From CAZKNF01 sp964554105 (GTDB taxonomy: Bacteria; Bacteroidota; Rhodothermia; Rhodothermales; VXPQ01): a DNA stretch of 64,000 bases. A program made the translations under genes and the position numbers. Of this stretch, positions 45,219-55,302 are shown in pieces. The stretch's first letter is position 1; every line of letters starts with the position of its first letter. The stretch lies in NCBI GenBank assembly GCA_964554105.1, contig CAZKNF010000003.1:53059-117058 (forward strand), written 5' to 3'. The notes beneath the pieces are model-generated. The model ran no database searches. It saw only the letters and a list, made by a program, of their open reading frames with translations, and was not told where the DNA came from.

Positions 45219-45248
45219 CCCCGGTTGTCGCCACGCAGCCGGGGTTTC
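45219..45248 (+). terminator. likely intrinsic terminator after dnaK
   Basis: A GC-rich stem CCCCGGT / GCCGGGG (one G-U pair) with a 12-base loop is followed by TTTCGTCGTATTT. The T-run is broken, so it is a moderate-quality terminator. Confidence 0.55.
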
Positions 45249-45255
45249 GTCGTAT

Positions 45256-46047
45256 TTAAGATCTAACCTCCGGCAGTTGAAAGACACGCGCTGCATTTGC
45301 GGACGTAACAGCCGCTACATAATCCGGTTCGGCGTCCTTGATCTCAGCGAGCTCTTCCGCGATGAGTTTTAGATGAGCCGGCTCGTTACGCTTCCCGCGA
45401 TACGGAGTAGGCGCGAGATACGGCGCATCCGTTTCGAGCACGACGCACTCCAGAGGAATATGCTGAACCGCATCGGCAACCCCGGCATTCTTGAAGGTTA
45501 TCATCCCTCCAATCCCCACGTAGAAGCCAAGCTCCCAGATGTGCCCGGCTTCCTCCGTCGAACCTGTAAAGCAGTGGAAGATCCCCCGAAGTCGTTCTGA
45601 AGGGGCGGTGCGATCATGTTCCTCCGCAACGATACGAAGGAGATCGGAAGTAGCTTCCCGATTGTGAAATACGATGGGAAGGTTTCGGTCGACGGCAAGT
45701 CGTATGTGGGCACGAAGAAAGTCGTGCTGCTTCTCATCAAAGGTTCGGTCCCAGTAGTAGTCGAGGCCACTTTCTCCGATGGCGACCACGTGCGGATTGC
45801 CACACATTTCCTCGACACGTGCAAAGTCGCTGTCCGATGCTTCTTTCACCTCGGATGGATGGATGGCGGCCATCGCGAACAATCCGTCATGCCGCTCGCA
45901 CAGCTCGATGGCTTGTTCTATTGAACGTACGTCGATGGCGGGCATGATGATGTTCTCCACGCCTGCGGAGCGAGCGCGGTCGAGTACGTCTTCAAAATCG
46001 TCATCGAATGTATTCAGATAAATGTGCGCATGCGTGTCAATCAGCAT
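45256..46047 (-). CDS. TatD family metal-dependent deoxyribonuclease
   Basis: TIM-barrel metallohydrolase, 263 residues, of the TatD/YcfH family, which trims DNA ends or may act as a D-aminoacyl hydrolase-like enzyme. The metal ligands are visible: MLIDTHAHIYL (His6, His8), VAIGESGLDYYWD (catalytic Glu), LPIVFHNREA, GIFHCFTGS and the final aspartate in VVLETDAPYLAP. The ATG at 46047 is the only sensible start. It converges with dnaK, 120 bases apart. Family members cannot be assigned a finer function from this sequence. Confidence 0.93.
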   Translation of the reverse strand: MLIDTHAHIYLNTFDDDFEDVLDRARSAGVENIIMPAIDVRSIEQAIELCERHDGLFAMAAIHPSEVKEASDSDFARVEEMCGNPHVVAIGESGLDYYWDRTFDEKQHDFLRAHIRLAVDRNLPIVFHNREATSDLLRIVAEEHDRTAPSERLRGIFHCFTGSTEEAGHIWELGFYVGIGGMITFKNAGVADAVQHIPLECVVLETDAPYLAPTPYRGKRNEPAHLKLIAEELAEIKDAEPDYVAAVTSANAARVFQLPEVRS

Positions 46048-46239
46048 TGCTGAAACAGTTTTCGCCGGGTGTATGAGGAGGGCAACTCGTCAGTTTGTAC
46101 GATTCATCTATACGACTCGCTCCCCGTCAACGCGACTCGGGAGTAAATAGGAACCTCTCGGGTACCGAACGATTGATTTTTATCCTGGATTCATCGTTGC
46201 TAAACCTCTGTATTCCATCCAGATCGATACGCATCCACC

Positions 46240-48822
46240 TTGTCACGCCATTCGCACATTGCTCGTACCCTTGTTTGGGTCGCCGCATTCGCGGCGCTGA
46301 TTCCGCTCGGGCGCCTTGTTGCGGATTGGGTGGAGGTCAGCCGCATGCTGACTGGTCCCGGGGTCGAGATGTCCGGGCGCGGTTTCGACTGGGTGCATTG
46401 GCAAGACGACGATGGCGTCATCTTTGCGTCATACGTGCTTCCCCATGGTCCTGCCTATGAAGGAGGCATTCGCGACGGCGACATCTTCTTTATGTTGGAG
46501 TACCAGCAGTACTTCAACGCGGAAGACTTGAAGAGCGCCATCGATGGAATCGAACCCGGTGCCACACGCAGTTATTTCGTACAGCGGGGCGGCGAGTTCA
46601 TCGAAGCCGACGTCCGTTTCACCCGCTATCCGACCTTTCTCTATCCTCTCTCTGAAGCCCTATGGCATTTCTCCGTCTGGGGATTCCTCGTGGCGGCCTT
46701 CATCCATGTGATCGGGCTCATAATAGTCGGCCCACTGGCGCTGCGTGGTCGAAAAGCACGACGTTCGCTGATGTTAATTCTGGCGTCGTCACTGTGGATC
46801 TTCAGCAATCTGTTTCGGCTGCTGTTGGTTGAATTTGCCGGGCCGCCCCTGGAAACTGGAGGTTCGTACGATCAGCTTTTCCAGGTACTCACGGTTGTAG
46901 GACTGATCGGTTGGATCGGCTTTCCCGCCCTTCTTGTCCACAAGGTTCTTGGAGATACGTACTCCAATCGAGGTGCGTCGATTGCGTGGTCCAGAATCGT
47001 TATTTATCTCCCGCCCTCCGTGCTGGGTCTGGCCGCGCTCTTGACGACGCTTAGAGTGGATGTGGGACCCATTACTATCGACGGACTGGTTGCCCCGATT
47101 CTTTTTTACGCTTGCTGCTACGTAGCGGCAGCCGCTGTACTCATGTTGATGTCAGCCGGTGAGCGCGAGAAGTCGCTCGAGGAGAAACCGGCTGCATGGA
47201 ACAGGATGGGCAGTGCTGTCATGCTTGTTCTCGCTCTGCTATTCGGACTTTCCGTCCTGGGAATCGTCCCGATATTCGGAATCGTAACCGAAACTATAGC
47301 AGGATGGCTCATCGTGAGCGCGCAGCTGCTGTCGGTTGCACCGATAATGCTTGTCTCGCATGCGACGCTGAAACACGGGAAGGTCGACCAGGTCCTGACC
47401 CGCAGTCTCGCATACGTTACGATTTCGGGCGTGATCTTTTTCGCCTTTGTCGCGGGGCTTTCCCTTCTCGAGCGATCCTTCGTGCACATCGAAGTCTCTC
47501 GAAACGTCGTGGCGGGTTTTCTAGGCGTGGTGCTTTTCTTCATCGTAGAGTGGCTCGTGCGGCGTTTTCGCGGATTCGGCACGTCCATTCTAACGAGCGA
47601 TCGCAGACGGATGTACCACTCCGTGCAGCAGTTTCAGGAGCAGATGCGTAGTGTGCTCGATTACGAGGAACTCGTGCAGCGAACCGTCGAGGTCGTGGGT
47701 GATGCCTTCGGTACGCGGACGGCAGTGATATTCCTTCGTCCCCTCGGTGCAAACGGTCCCTGGGTAACGGGCAGTTACCACCCGGAGCCGCCGTATCTAA
47801 CCGAGCGCATGGTGTCGAATGTATGGCCATACCTGTCGGAGGAGGGTCGCATCTGGGCCCGCAATCCGGAACTCAACGAAACGAAGTTGCCTGATCACGT
47901 TGGTCCGGTACTGAAGGAGCGTGGTGCGGCCCTGCTCGTGCCGATATTAGGAAAGGACCAGCCGATCGGAATCATCATGCTCGGACGCAAAAAGCACCGG
48001 CGCTTCGTGTATAATCTTGAGGAGATCGATCTTCTACGGTCCCTTTCCGGACAGCTTGCGCTCGCCGTCGAGCGGCTAAACCTCGTCGAACGCGAGAAGG
48101 CTCTCGTGCGCGAAAGCGCCGAGGCACAGCTCGTGGCGCTTCGCGCACAGATTAATCCTCATTTTCTGTTCAATTCCTTGAATACGATCGTTTCACTCAT
48201 CGGAGAACGTCCCGACGAAGCCGAAGAGGTGGTCGAACATCTGGCCGCAATTTTTCGGTACATCCTGCGTATCGGGAGCAGATCGTTTGTCACGATGGAG
48301 GATGAGTTCGAGCTGATAGGCCATTACCTGAGCATCGAACAGACACGCTTCGGGAGTTCGCTGAATGTCGAGCAAGTGCTCGATCCGCAATCTCGCCAGA
48401 TCCCCGTTCCGGCGTTCGCTGTTCAGACGCTCGTCGAGAATGCCGTCAAGCACGGAATTGCGAAGCGTCGCGGCGGCGGCACGTTGCGCATCGCATGCCG
48501 CCGTGGGGACGACGGCGCGACGGAAGTTGTCGTTGCCGATACCGGTGTCGGCATTTCCGACCTTTTTGATCAGGCAGATGGTGTGGAGAATGCGCAGAGC
48601 TTTTTCGGTGTCGGCTTGAGAAACGTGTCGGCCCGACTTGAGCAGCTGTACGGTCGTGGCGATCTCCTGCATATCGCCAGCGCCCAGGGCGAAGGAACGA
48701 CGGCAACGCTTCGACTGCCGGACGGCATTTTATATCACAACGGTAATGGATCCAGCCCGCTGGATGTTCACGAAACAAGCGGCGGATCCGAGGAGCAAGG
48801 TCGCAGCCTCGTCTCGGGCTGA
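46240..48822 (+). CDS. LytS-type sensor histidine kinase with PDZ, membrane and GAF domains
   Basis: An 860-residue kinase. After a first membrane helix (about 8-28) comes an extracytoplasmic PDZ-like domain (about 50-130, VLPHGPAYEGGIRDGDIFFM), then about eight to nine helices (140-445), a GAF domain (about 480-620), and the His_kinase domain with phosphoacceptor His641 in QINPHFLFNSLNTIVSL. The ATPase has the N box with Asn734 in ENAVKHGI and DTGVGIS as the G1 box. The start is a TTG at 46240; no better start keeps the first helix. Its regulator follows 20 bases later. A PDZ domain in a LytS-type kinase suggests sensing of a protein end or membrane stress. The ligand is unknown. Confidence 0.9.
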   Translation: MSRHSHIARTLVWVAAFAALIPLGRLVADWVEVSRMLTGPGVEMSGRGFDWVHWQDDDGVIFASYVLPHGPAYEGGIRDGDIFFMLEYQQYFNAEDLKSAIDGIEPGATRSYFVQRGGEFIEADVRFTRYPTFLYPLSEALWHFSVWGFLVAAFIHVIGLIIVGPLALRGRKARRSLMLILASSLWIFSNLFRLLLVEFAGPPLETGGSYDQLFQVLTVVGLIGWIGFPALLVHKVLGDTYSNRGASIAWSRIVIYLPPSVLGLAALLTTLRVDVGPITIDGLVAPILFYACCYVAAAAVLMLMSAGEREKSLEEKPAAWNRMGSAVMLVLALLFGLSVLGIVPIFGIVTETIAGWLIVSAQLLSVAPIMLVSHATLKHGKVDQVLTRSLAYVTISGVIFFAFVAGLSLLERSFVHIEVSRNVVAGFLGVVLFFIVEWLVRRFRGFGTSILTSDRRRMYHSVQQFQEQMRSVLDYEELVQRTVEVVGDAFGTRTAVIFLRPLGANGPWVTGSYHPEPPYLTERMVSNVWPYLSEEGRIWARNPELNETKLPDHVGPVLKERGAALLVPILGKDQPIGIIMLGRKKHRRFVYNLEEIDLLRSLSGQLALAVERLNLVEREKALVRESAEAQLVALRAQINPHFLFNSLNTIVSLIGERPDEAEEVVEHLAAIFRYILRIGSRSFVTMEDEFELIGHYLSIEQTRFGSSLNVEQVLDPQSRQIPVPAFAVQTLVENAVKHGIAKRRGGGTLRIACRRGDDGATEVVVADTGVGISDLFDQADGVENAQSFFGVGLRNVSARLEQLYGRGDLLHIASAQGEGTTATLRLPDGILYHNGNGSSPLDVHETSGGSEEQGRSLVSG

Positions 48823-48842
48823 TCGCGAATGGCAACAATCCT

Positions 48843-49715
48843 ATGGAGAACGGCACACGGCCACTCAACGCGCTGATAGTGGATGACGAGCCCCCGGCTC
48901 GCAAGCGGCTCAAGAAGCTTCTTGAACCGCTCATTACGGCAGGTGCTATACGCCTGGCAGGAGAGGCTGCGGACGGTCTCGACGCGCTGGAAAAGTTAGA
49001 AGCGCTTGACGTAGATCTGGCATTTCTCGACATCCAAATGCCTGAACTCAACGGTTTCGAAGTGCTCGAGAGGATTGATCATGAGGAGCGGCCGATCGTC
49101 GTCTTTACGACAGCATACGACGAGTATGCTCTCCGCGCATTTGAGGCAAACGCCGTAGACTACCTCTTGAAGCCGATCTCGAAAGAGCGGCTGGCGGAAT
49201 CCGTTGCTCGTGCTCGACGCGTACTGTACGGGACGGGCCACCGGGAGAAAGTCGATCACAAACTCGACAAGTTGCTCGACTGGCTTGGAGCCACTAAGAA
49301 ATCAAAGCCGGACGGCGCTGAGCAGCTTGGTACCCAGCAGCAGCCGGAAACAAAGGAGTATATTCGCCAACTGTCTGTCCCGTATCGTGATCGTATTTTA
49401 TTAATTTCCGTCAACCGAGTCATTTCGGCGGAAATCAACGAAGGGATCACCCGTGTCTTTGTGCTCGATCAAGAATCTTTACCGAAGGCACGGATACGTC
49501 AGCACGTCGTCAATTACACGCTCGACCAGCTCGAATCTAACCTGCCACCCGACCGCTTCATGCGAGTGCATCGTTCAGCAATCGTTCAGCTCGATCATAT
49601 CCAGGAGATGATACCCTGGTTCAGTGGCCGCTACAAGCTAATTTTGCCCGGTGCACACGAAGTAATCGCCAGCCGGGAACGATCAAAGCAGCTAAAGGAT
49701 GTCCTCATGATTTAG
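48843..49715 (+). CDS. LytTR response regulator
   Basis: Partner of the kinase just upstream, 290 residues. The receiver domain (8-125) has the phosphorylation site Asp63 in DLAFLDIQMPELNG, acidic pair DDE at 14-16, and the lysine in YLLKPIS. The LytTR DNA-binding domain occupies about 190-290 (RDRILLISVNRVISAEINEG and FMRVHRSAIVQLDHI). LytTR regulators bind imperfect direct repeats and often control envelope or virulence genes. The close following SpoIID gene (13 bases later) may be a cotranscribed target or simply a neighbour. Confidence 0.93.
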   Translation: MENGTRPLNALIVDDEPPARKRLKKLLEPLITAGAIRLAGEAADGLDALEKLEALDVDLAFLDIQMPELNGFEVLERIDHEERPIVVFTTAYDEYALRAFEANAVDYLLKPISKERLAESVARARRVLYGTGHREKVDHKLDKLLDWLGATKKSKPDGAEQLGTQQQPETKEYIRQLSVPYRDRILLISVNRVISAEINEGITRVFVLDQESLPKARIRQHVVNYTLDQLESNLPPDRFMRVHRSAIVQLDHIQEMIPWFSGRYKLILPGAHEVIASRERSKQLKDVLMI

Positions 49716-49728
49716 GTATTGGAGGAGG

Positions 49729-51069
49729 ATGCAGAAAGTATATCGCTCATTTGGGCTGGTGGCGCTGGCCGTGCTGTTAACGGTCCGACCCGCGGATTGC
49801 CAATCCGCGAGTGACGTGAGAGTAAAACTCTTCGATCACTCCGGCCCCACGGTCGTCACCGTTTCCGCCGTCGACGGCCCCGTGCTCTTGTACGCCGGAA
49901 GTTTCGTGGATGAGATCGCTCGCGTGGAGGTCGGTGATACCGCTACCCTGTCGCGTGCCGGAAACCAACTCCACGTCGATATTGGAGCGAACGGTTTGTT
50001 CGCAATAGACTTACGGATCGAGCCGTCGCAAGGTGCTCAGATTGCCCTCGCAGTGGAGGAGGGTACGTCGCCTCTGCCGTCCCGAGCGTATCAGGGACGA
50101 GTGTTTGTCGCTCCCGGTGAAACAGCGGGGCTGCTGCAGGTGATCAATGAGGTGGATCTAGACGATTATGTGGCGGCTGTGGTCGCAGCCGAATACGGGT
50201 TCGACGATCTAGAGGGCGCGAAAGCGATGGCTGTCATAATTCGCACATATACGCTCGCAGTCCTCGATAAATACGGCACTGAGTTCGACCATGTGGATCA
50301 TACGCTTTCACAGGTTTACCACGGCACAGAACGTATTACGTCGACCATTCGAGAAGCCGTCCGTCAGACAAGAGGCCAAATCCTCACCTATGACGGTGAG
50401 CCCATCGACGCAGTCTACTTCGCGGCCAGCGGCGGCCATACGGCAGACAATGAGACGGTATGGAATGCCGAGGCGCTTCCCTACCTGCGTGGCAAGCCCG
50501 ACCCCTATGGACTGGATGCACCGGATGCAGAGTGGACATTCCGGGTACCTCGAGCGCGTCTGCTTTCTGCGCTTTCGGAGACCTACGGCAGCATCACCGG
50601 ATTCACGATCGAAAATAGAGGAAAAGACGACCGGGTCACGTCTATCAACCTGCTGAAGGTGACAGGGCGCACACGATCAGTCACCGGAAACGAGTTTCGG
50701 CTGCAGGTGATGGAGCACTTCGGCGCCACGTCCCTACGAAGTACATTGTTCACGGCGGAGCTCATTGGAGAGGATTATGTTTTCGACGGAAAAGGTAAGG
50801 GGCACGGAGTTGGTCTGAGCCAGTGGGGGGCGAGAGATCTTGCGCTGCAGGATGCCTCATATGAAGACATTTTGTACTTTTATTATACGGACGTTCGGCT
50901 CGAATCCGCTGGTGATGCTCCGCTGGCCGAAAAAAACTTGCCTTCCGCACAGGTCCGTGAATCCGAGGAATTCACCGAATCTGGTGACCGTGGCGAACCT
51001 CACGATTATGATGTACCTGTGGAACCGCCCGCAGCGTCCTCGCAAACGTCACGACGGATCGGGTGGTGA
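49729..51069 (+). CDS. SpoIID/LytB domain protein
   Basis: Exported protein of 446 residues. The N-terminal signal peptide is MQKVYRSFGLVALAVLLTV followed by RPADCQSA. The SpoIID domain (about 120-400) includes NEVDLDDYVAAVVAAEYGFD, AKAMAVIIRTYTLAVLD, and FAASGGHTADNETVWN, and the closing GKGKGHGVGLSQWGARDLAL. SpoIID is a lytic transglycosylase of peptidoglycan glycan strands in sporulating bacteria; relatives occur in non-spore-formers, including Bacteroidota, as wall-remodelling enzymes. The catalytic glutamate appears to be in the AAEYGFDDLEG segment. The gene is 13 bases after the LytTR regulator with GGAGGAGG in front of its ATG. The C-terminal 45 residues are acidic and unstructured. 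Confidence 0.9.
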   Translation: MQKVYRSFGLVALAVLLTVRPADCQSASDVRVKLFDHSGPTVVTVSAVDGPVLLYAGSFVDEIARVEVGDTATLSRAGNQLHVDIGANGLFAIDLRIEPSQGAQIALAVEEGTSPLPSRAYQGRVFVAPGETAGLLQVINEVDLDDYVAAVVAAEYGFDDLEGAKAMAVIIRTYTLAVLDKYGTEFDHVDHTLSQVYHGTERITSTIREAVRQTRGQILTYDGEPIDAVYFAASGGHTADNETVWNAEALPYLRGKPDPYGLDAPDAEWTFRVPRARLLSALSETYGSITGFTIENRGKDDRVTSINLLKVTGRTRSVTGNEFRLQVMEHFGATSLRSTLFTAELIGEDYVFDGKGKGHGVGLSQWGARDLALQDASYEDILYFYYTDVRLESAGDAPLAEKNLPSAQVRESEEFTESGDRGEPHDYDVPVEPPAASSQTSRRIGW

Positions 51070-51229
51070 TACCCTCCGACGTAAACGTGACGCTTCTTAT
51101 GCTGCCTTTGATCTAGGTCTTCCTTGACGATCTGCGGGATTGCGATCGGCGCATCGTGCCCGTGTCGACGAGCTAAATCGATTCTTCGTGGTGGAACTGT
51201 GGCCGCAGGCTACGTCGTACATCAGCGCC

Positions 51230-52180
<951 letters not shown>

Positions 52181-52266
52181 TAGTCGCGAACGTTAGCAGC
52201 CACTGCGACCACACCCACTGGTAACGTACCGCCGCTTTGCGCCCAATCAATCCAAGACGCCAACGC

Positions 52267-53388
52267 TTAACCCCTGGTTGAGCTAATCATCATACGGGCG
52301 ACGCGTGGCATGGCTTGTGCCGCGCGAATTCCAAGCTCTGAGGCGATAGGATGCACGTATCCGGCATGTATGAGCCTGCCCAGAAGCATTCTTCCTAGGA
52401 ATTGCTTCCGCCAAGCCGCCGCATATGCGGAGCGCAGAGCTGCTGGTTCGATGCGCCCGCTCAACAATTTCTGGATCAGATCGGTGGCCAGTTCCGATGA
52501 ACGCATCGCCATGGCCATTCCGTCGCCGCAAATCGGGGCGATCATGCCGGCTGCATCGCCGATCATGCATACATCGTCTGCAAAAGGGGTTTTAGGACGG
52601 AAGATGAGTTGACTTGAAGCCTGATAGTCACCCGTTTGCGTGAGTTTCGAGAAGCGAACGGCAAGGGACGAATTTACCTGTGCCATGCGCTCGATCATGC
52701 CTTCCGGTGTACCTCCTACTTCTTTCAACATGCGGCGATGAGTTATCCAACAGACGTTCACCTCACCGTGATCTTCTGCCATTAGTCCACAGTATCCGCC
52801 GGGAAATGCGTGAAGCTCGATCACGTCGGCAAGCTCAATACCGTTGAAATGCGCCTTGAATGCAACGTAAGGCGATCGGTCACCTCCAATCGGCCGATTT
52901 AGGCGTCGATCGAGCGGACTCCGCCGCCCATACGCTCCGAGTACGACCCTGCTAGAGAGGCTGCCATCATCCGTCTGAACTGTGAAGCCATCAGTGAGGC
53001 TGCCCTGAACGGATCGCACGGCGAGCCCATCATGCGCATCAGCCCCGACCTCGACAGCACGCTTGAATAGCAGATGATCGAGCGTTCGTCTGCTAACACC
53101 AAGCGCAGTACCCTGCAGCGATGCATCGAAGGATCGGCCGGAAGCGGTCGTGGCATGCAGTCGGCGAATCCTTCTGGCGCCTGCCGTCATGAGGCGTTCG
53201 TAAACGCCCAAACGGCGGCACATCTCCCCCACTTCTGTAGAGAGAAATTCACCACAGAGCTTGTCGTGCGGTATTCGTGCCTTCTCGAGAAGAACGACCG
53301 AATAGCCACGCTGCGAGAGATGGATTGCCGCACTCGCACCGGCGGGTCCCGCGCCTACGATGACTACGTCGGCGGGCTTTCTCATCAA
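52267..53388 (-). CDS. FAD-dependent oxidoreductase, geranylgeranyl reductase/halogenase-like
   Basis: Flavoenzyme of 373 residues. The FAD fold begins with DVVIVGAGPAGASAAIHLSQ and the second dinucleotide part is DDVCMIGDAAGMIAPICGDG, a glycine-rich region typical of geranylgeranyl reductase and p-hydroxybenzoate hydroxylase-like proteins. The sequence KLCGEFLSTEVGEMCRRLGV places it with the reductases often found beside type III polyketide synthases. Its start overlaps the methyltransferase stop by four bases, so the two are translationally coupled. A polyketide synthase is missing on both sides, so the substrate is uncertain. It converges with the Sua5 gene. Confidence 0.85.
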   Translation of the reverse strand: MMRKPADVVIVGAGPAGASAAIHLSQRGYSVVLLEKARIPHDKLCGEFLSTEVGEMCRRLGVYERLMTAGARRIRRLHATTASGRSFDASLQGTALGVSRRTLDHLLFKRAVEVGADAHDGLAVRSVQGSLTDGFTVQTDDGSLSSRVVLGAYGRRSPLDRRLNRPIGGDRSPYVAFKAHFNGIELADVIELHAFPGGYCGLMAEDHGEVNVCWITHRRMLKEVGGTPEGMIERMAQVNSSLAVRFSKLTQTGDYQASSQLIFRPKTPFADDVCMIGDAAGMIAPICGDGMAMAMRSSELATDLIQKLLSGRIEPAALRSAYAAAWRKQFLGRMLLGRLIHAGYVHPIASELGIRAAQAMPRVARMMISSTRG

Positions 53389-54143
53389 ACTTCATCCGCC
53401 GTCATGGTAGACAGCACGAGACGGTACGCCCACCGGCGGCGCACGCGGACACCGGATAGACCGGCGCGCTCGGCAAGTGAATGTAGCTCAGCAGGCGTAA
53501 ACGCCCGCCTTACCGAGGCGGGACCATCGTGGCTGAACATCTCTGATACGGGCATTAACGCAGCGATCGTCTTGATACCGGCGTGCGCTGCGCGATGCCT
53601 GTGGAGGTCATTAACGATGAGCCCTGCTGCCGATACGCGTCTCATCTCCCGGAGGACGTCAACCGCACGATCATCGTCAAAGTGATGGAGAAAGGCCGAA
53701 GCGGTGACCGCATCGAAGGCCCCGGATGAATACGAAAGTTTCAGGGCGTCACCAACCTGAACTTCTATTCGATCTCGCAACCGGGGCTTCATACGCGCAT
53801 CCAGCGACCGACGGGCATAGTCCACAGTGGCCGGATTGGCATCCAGGGCCGTGACTGACAAGCGGACGCCGAGACGATCACCCCAAACGACGAGTCTTTC
53901 TGGAATATCGGCGATGCCTGTTCCCAGGTCGAGAAGGGTCATAGAGGCCCCTATTCGCTGTCGGATCTCCGGTTCGAGCTCACGTCTGACTGCCCGAAAG
54001 CCGCCAAGATATCGGTTCACGTACATCAGTTCAACGAGCGCCCGTTCGAGTCGGGCATCGGTGATGGAGAAATCGTCCATCATCTCGGCAAGGTCCACGC
54101 GTCGCGAAACGTTGCACATTCGGAGCGTCAAGGGCTCGGACAC
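53385..54143 (-). CDS. class I SAM-dependent methyltransferase
   Basis: A 252-residue methyltransferase. The SAM-binding motif is TLLDLGTGIADIPERLVVWG, followed by LSVTALDANPATVDYARRSL and a post-I aspartate, and FDAVTASAFLHHFDDDRAVD. Proteins with this opening and the downstream FAD reductase are typical companions of type III polyketide synthases in alkylresorcinol/alkylpyrone clusters. Here the pair stands alone. The start ATG at 54143 is the longest frame; an internal ATG (MMDDFSITDARL) would remove about 20 residues. The stop overlaps the reductase start by four bases. Confidence 0.85.
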   Translation of the reverse strand: MSEPLTLRMCNVSRRVDLAEMMDDFSITDARLERALVELMYVNRYLGGFRAVRRELEPEIRQRIGASMTLLDLGTGIADIPERLVVWGDRLGVRLSVTALDANPATVDYARRSLDARMKPRLRDRIEVQVGDALKLSYSSGAFDAVTASAFLHHFDDDRAVDVLREMRRVSAAGLIVNDLHRHRAAHAGIKTIAALMPVSEMFSHDGPASVRRAFTPAELHSLAERAGLSGVRVRRRWAYRLVLSTMTADEV

Positions 54144-54190
54144 ACGCTGTTAATGATTCTCATCAGTTCTGCCCAACGAAAACCAGCATC

Positions 54191-54231
54191 AAAAGAAAGT
54201 CTCGCGACGGGAATTGATCCTGCCGCGAGAC
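54191..54231 (-). terminator. intrinsic terminator after the receiver gene
   Basis: On the minus strand, GTCTCGCG and CGCGAGAC form an eight-base stem with partly paired inner bases, followed by TTTCTTTT. It lies about 100 bases after the stop of the stand-alone receiver gene, so it separates that gene from the methyltransferase gene. Confidence 0.7.
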
Positions 54232-54327
54232 GGTGGTGCGCACAAACCAAATGCGTTACAGTGTGTGATGAGGGATGGAGGCGGGCCAGCGCTTAAATCG
54301 TCCCCTATATCCAGGATCCTTCCGTAG

Positions 54328-54810
54328 TTAGGCGAGCACGCTCTCCAGTGCCTCTATGAGTCGCTTTCTCGTGAATGGTTTGGCTACGTATTCGTCGAAT
54401 CCTTCCGACACGAATCGCTCTCTATCACCCGGCAGTGCATACGCCGTCACCGCGATCACCGGCGTGTCGCTGTAACTCGGCAACGACTTGACGGCATCCA
54501 GAACGTCCCTGCCGGTTTTACCCTTGCCGAGATTTATGTCAACGAGAATGACGTCGAAATTCGACGCCGAGGCCATTCTAAGACCTTCATCGGCATCGGC
54601 AGCACAATGGACGTCGAAGGTCTTTCGAAGGAGAAGGTCCACGAGGGTACGGGTATCGGCATTATCCTCGACCACCAGAACGCGAGATCGAGATGTATTC
54701 CTGACGCGCTCACTCGAGACACTCCCGACCGGCAGATCGAGTTTCAACGCAGCGCCGCGATCCTTCCCTCTATGAGTCATTACGATGCGCCAATTGAGTT
54801 GAACGGACAC
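54328..54810 (-). CDS. stand-alone receiver (CheY-like) protein
   Basis: A 160-residue response regulator with a single receiver domain (about 42-160) and no output domain. The phosphorylation site is Asp91 in FDVILVDINLGKGKTG, acidic residues at 48-49 in VLVVEDNADTR, Thr122 in IAVTAYALPGD and Lys144 in YVAKPFTRKR. The first 40 residues are unstructured and rich in charged residues; an ATG at 54780 (MTHRGKDRG) would drop ten of them and is equally plausible. No kinase is adjacent; it may be a phosphate shuttle or regulate a protein partner. It ends with a clear terminator and so is probably monocistronic. Confidence 0.85.
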   Translation of the reverse strand: MSVQLNWRIVMTHRGKDRGAALKLDLPVGSVSSERVRNTSRSRVLVVEDNADTRTLVDLLLRKTFDVHCAADADEGLRMASASNFDVILVDINLGKGKTGRDVLDAVKSLPSYSDTPVIAVTAYALPGDRERFVSEGFDEYVAKPFTRKRLIEALESVLA

Positions 54811-54948
54811 ATGAGCAGCGAGTGATCAGGATTTCGCCTCACGTCGCCGCACAGGCGCAAGGTCGAAAAGGCAATCGAGCGCTCCATGCGGGTATCGTCG
54901 CGGCGGCATAAACATTAAGACCGGCCGAAACCCAAGATGGGCGAGTCT

Positions 54949-55299
54949 TCAGCTGCCGGTCGCCGAAATTGCAGCAGATTGTTGCCGCTGGGCGAGAAAC
55001 GTCATCCAACTTCCGCAGATAAGCAATCCGATCATTTCTCGGCCTTGCTCAGCGAAGATGAATTCGCTCTCGACGACGATCCGTACAATCAGATAAGCGG
55101 CATACGCTGCACAGAGTGCTGCGTATACGTACGCAAAAGTCGGAGGAAAACGGCCGAATAAGTAAATCAGAGTGAAAATCGCGGCGGCCCCATAAATAAT
55201 GGCCCACAGCACGGCATCGGGATCGTTGTACTGAAAACCTGCCCAGCTAATAAAGAGGACAAGCATGATCCCAGCGGCGATCCGCATGATTGGGGTCAC
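54949..55299 (-). CDS. TMEM220-family membrane protein
   Basis: A 116-residue membrane protein with four helices (about 4-22, 28-50, 53-75, 85-106). The family sign is FQYNDPDAVLWAIIYGAAAI after the first helix, an NDPD motif typical of the transmembrane family 220, found in bacteria and in animals as TMEM220. No function is established for bacterial members. It starts three bases after the stop of the sugar-isomerase gene (same strand), so it is probably part of that transcript. Its role with the sugar genes is unknown. Confidence 0.82.
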   Translation of the reverse strand: MTPIMRIAAGIMLVLFISWAGFQYNDPDAVLWAIIYGAAAIFTLIYLFGRFPPTFAYVYAALCAAYAAYLIVRIVVESEFIFAEQGREMIGLLICGSWMTFLAQRQQSAAISATGS

Positions 55300-55302
55300 C
55301 GC

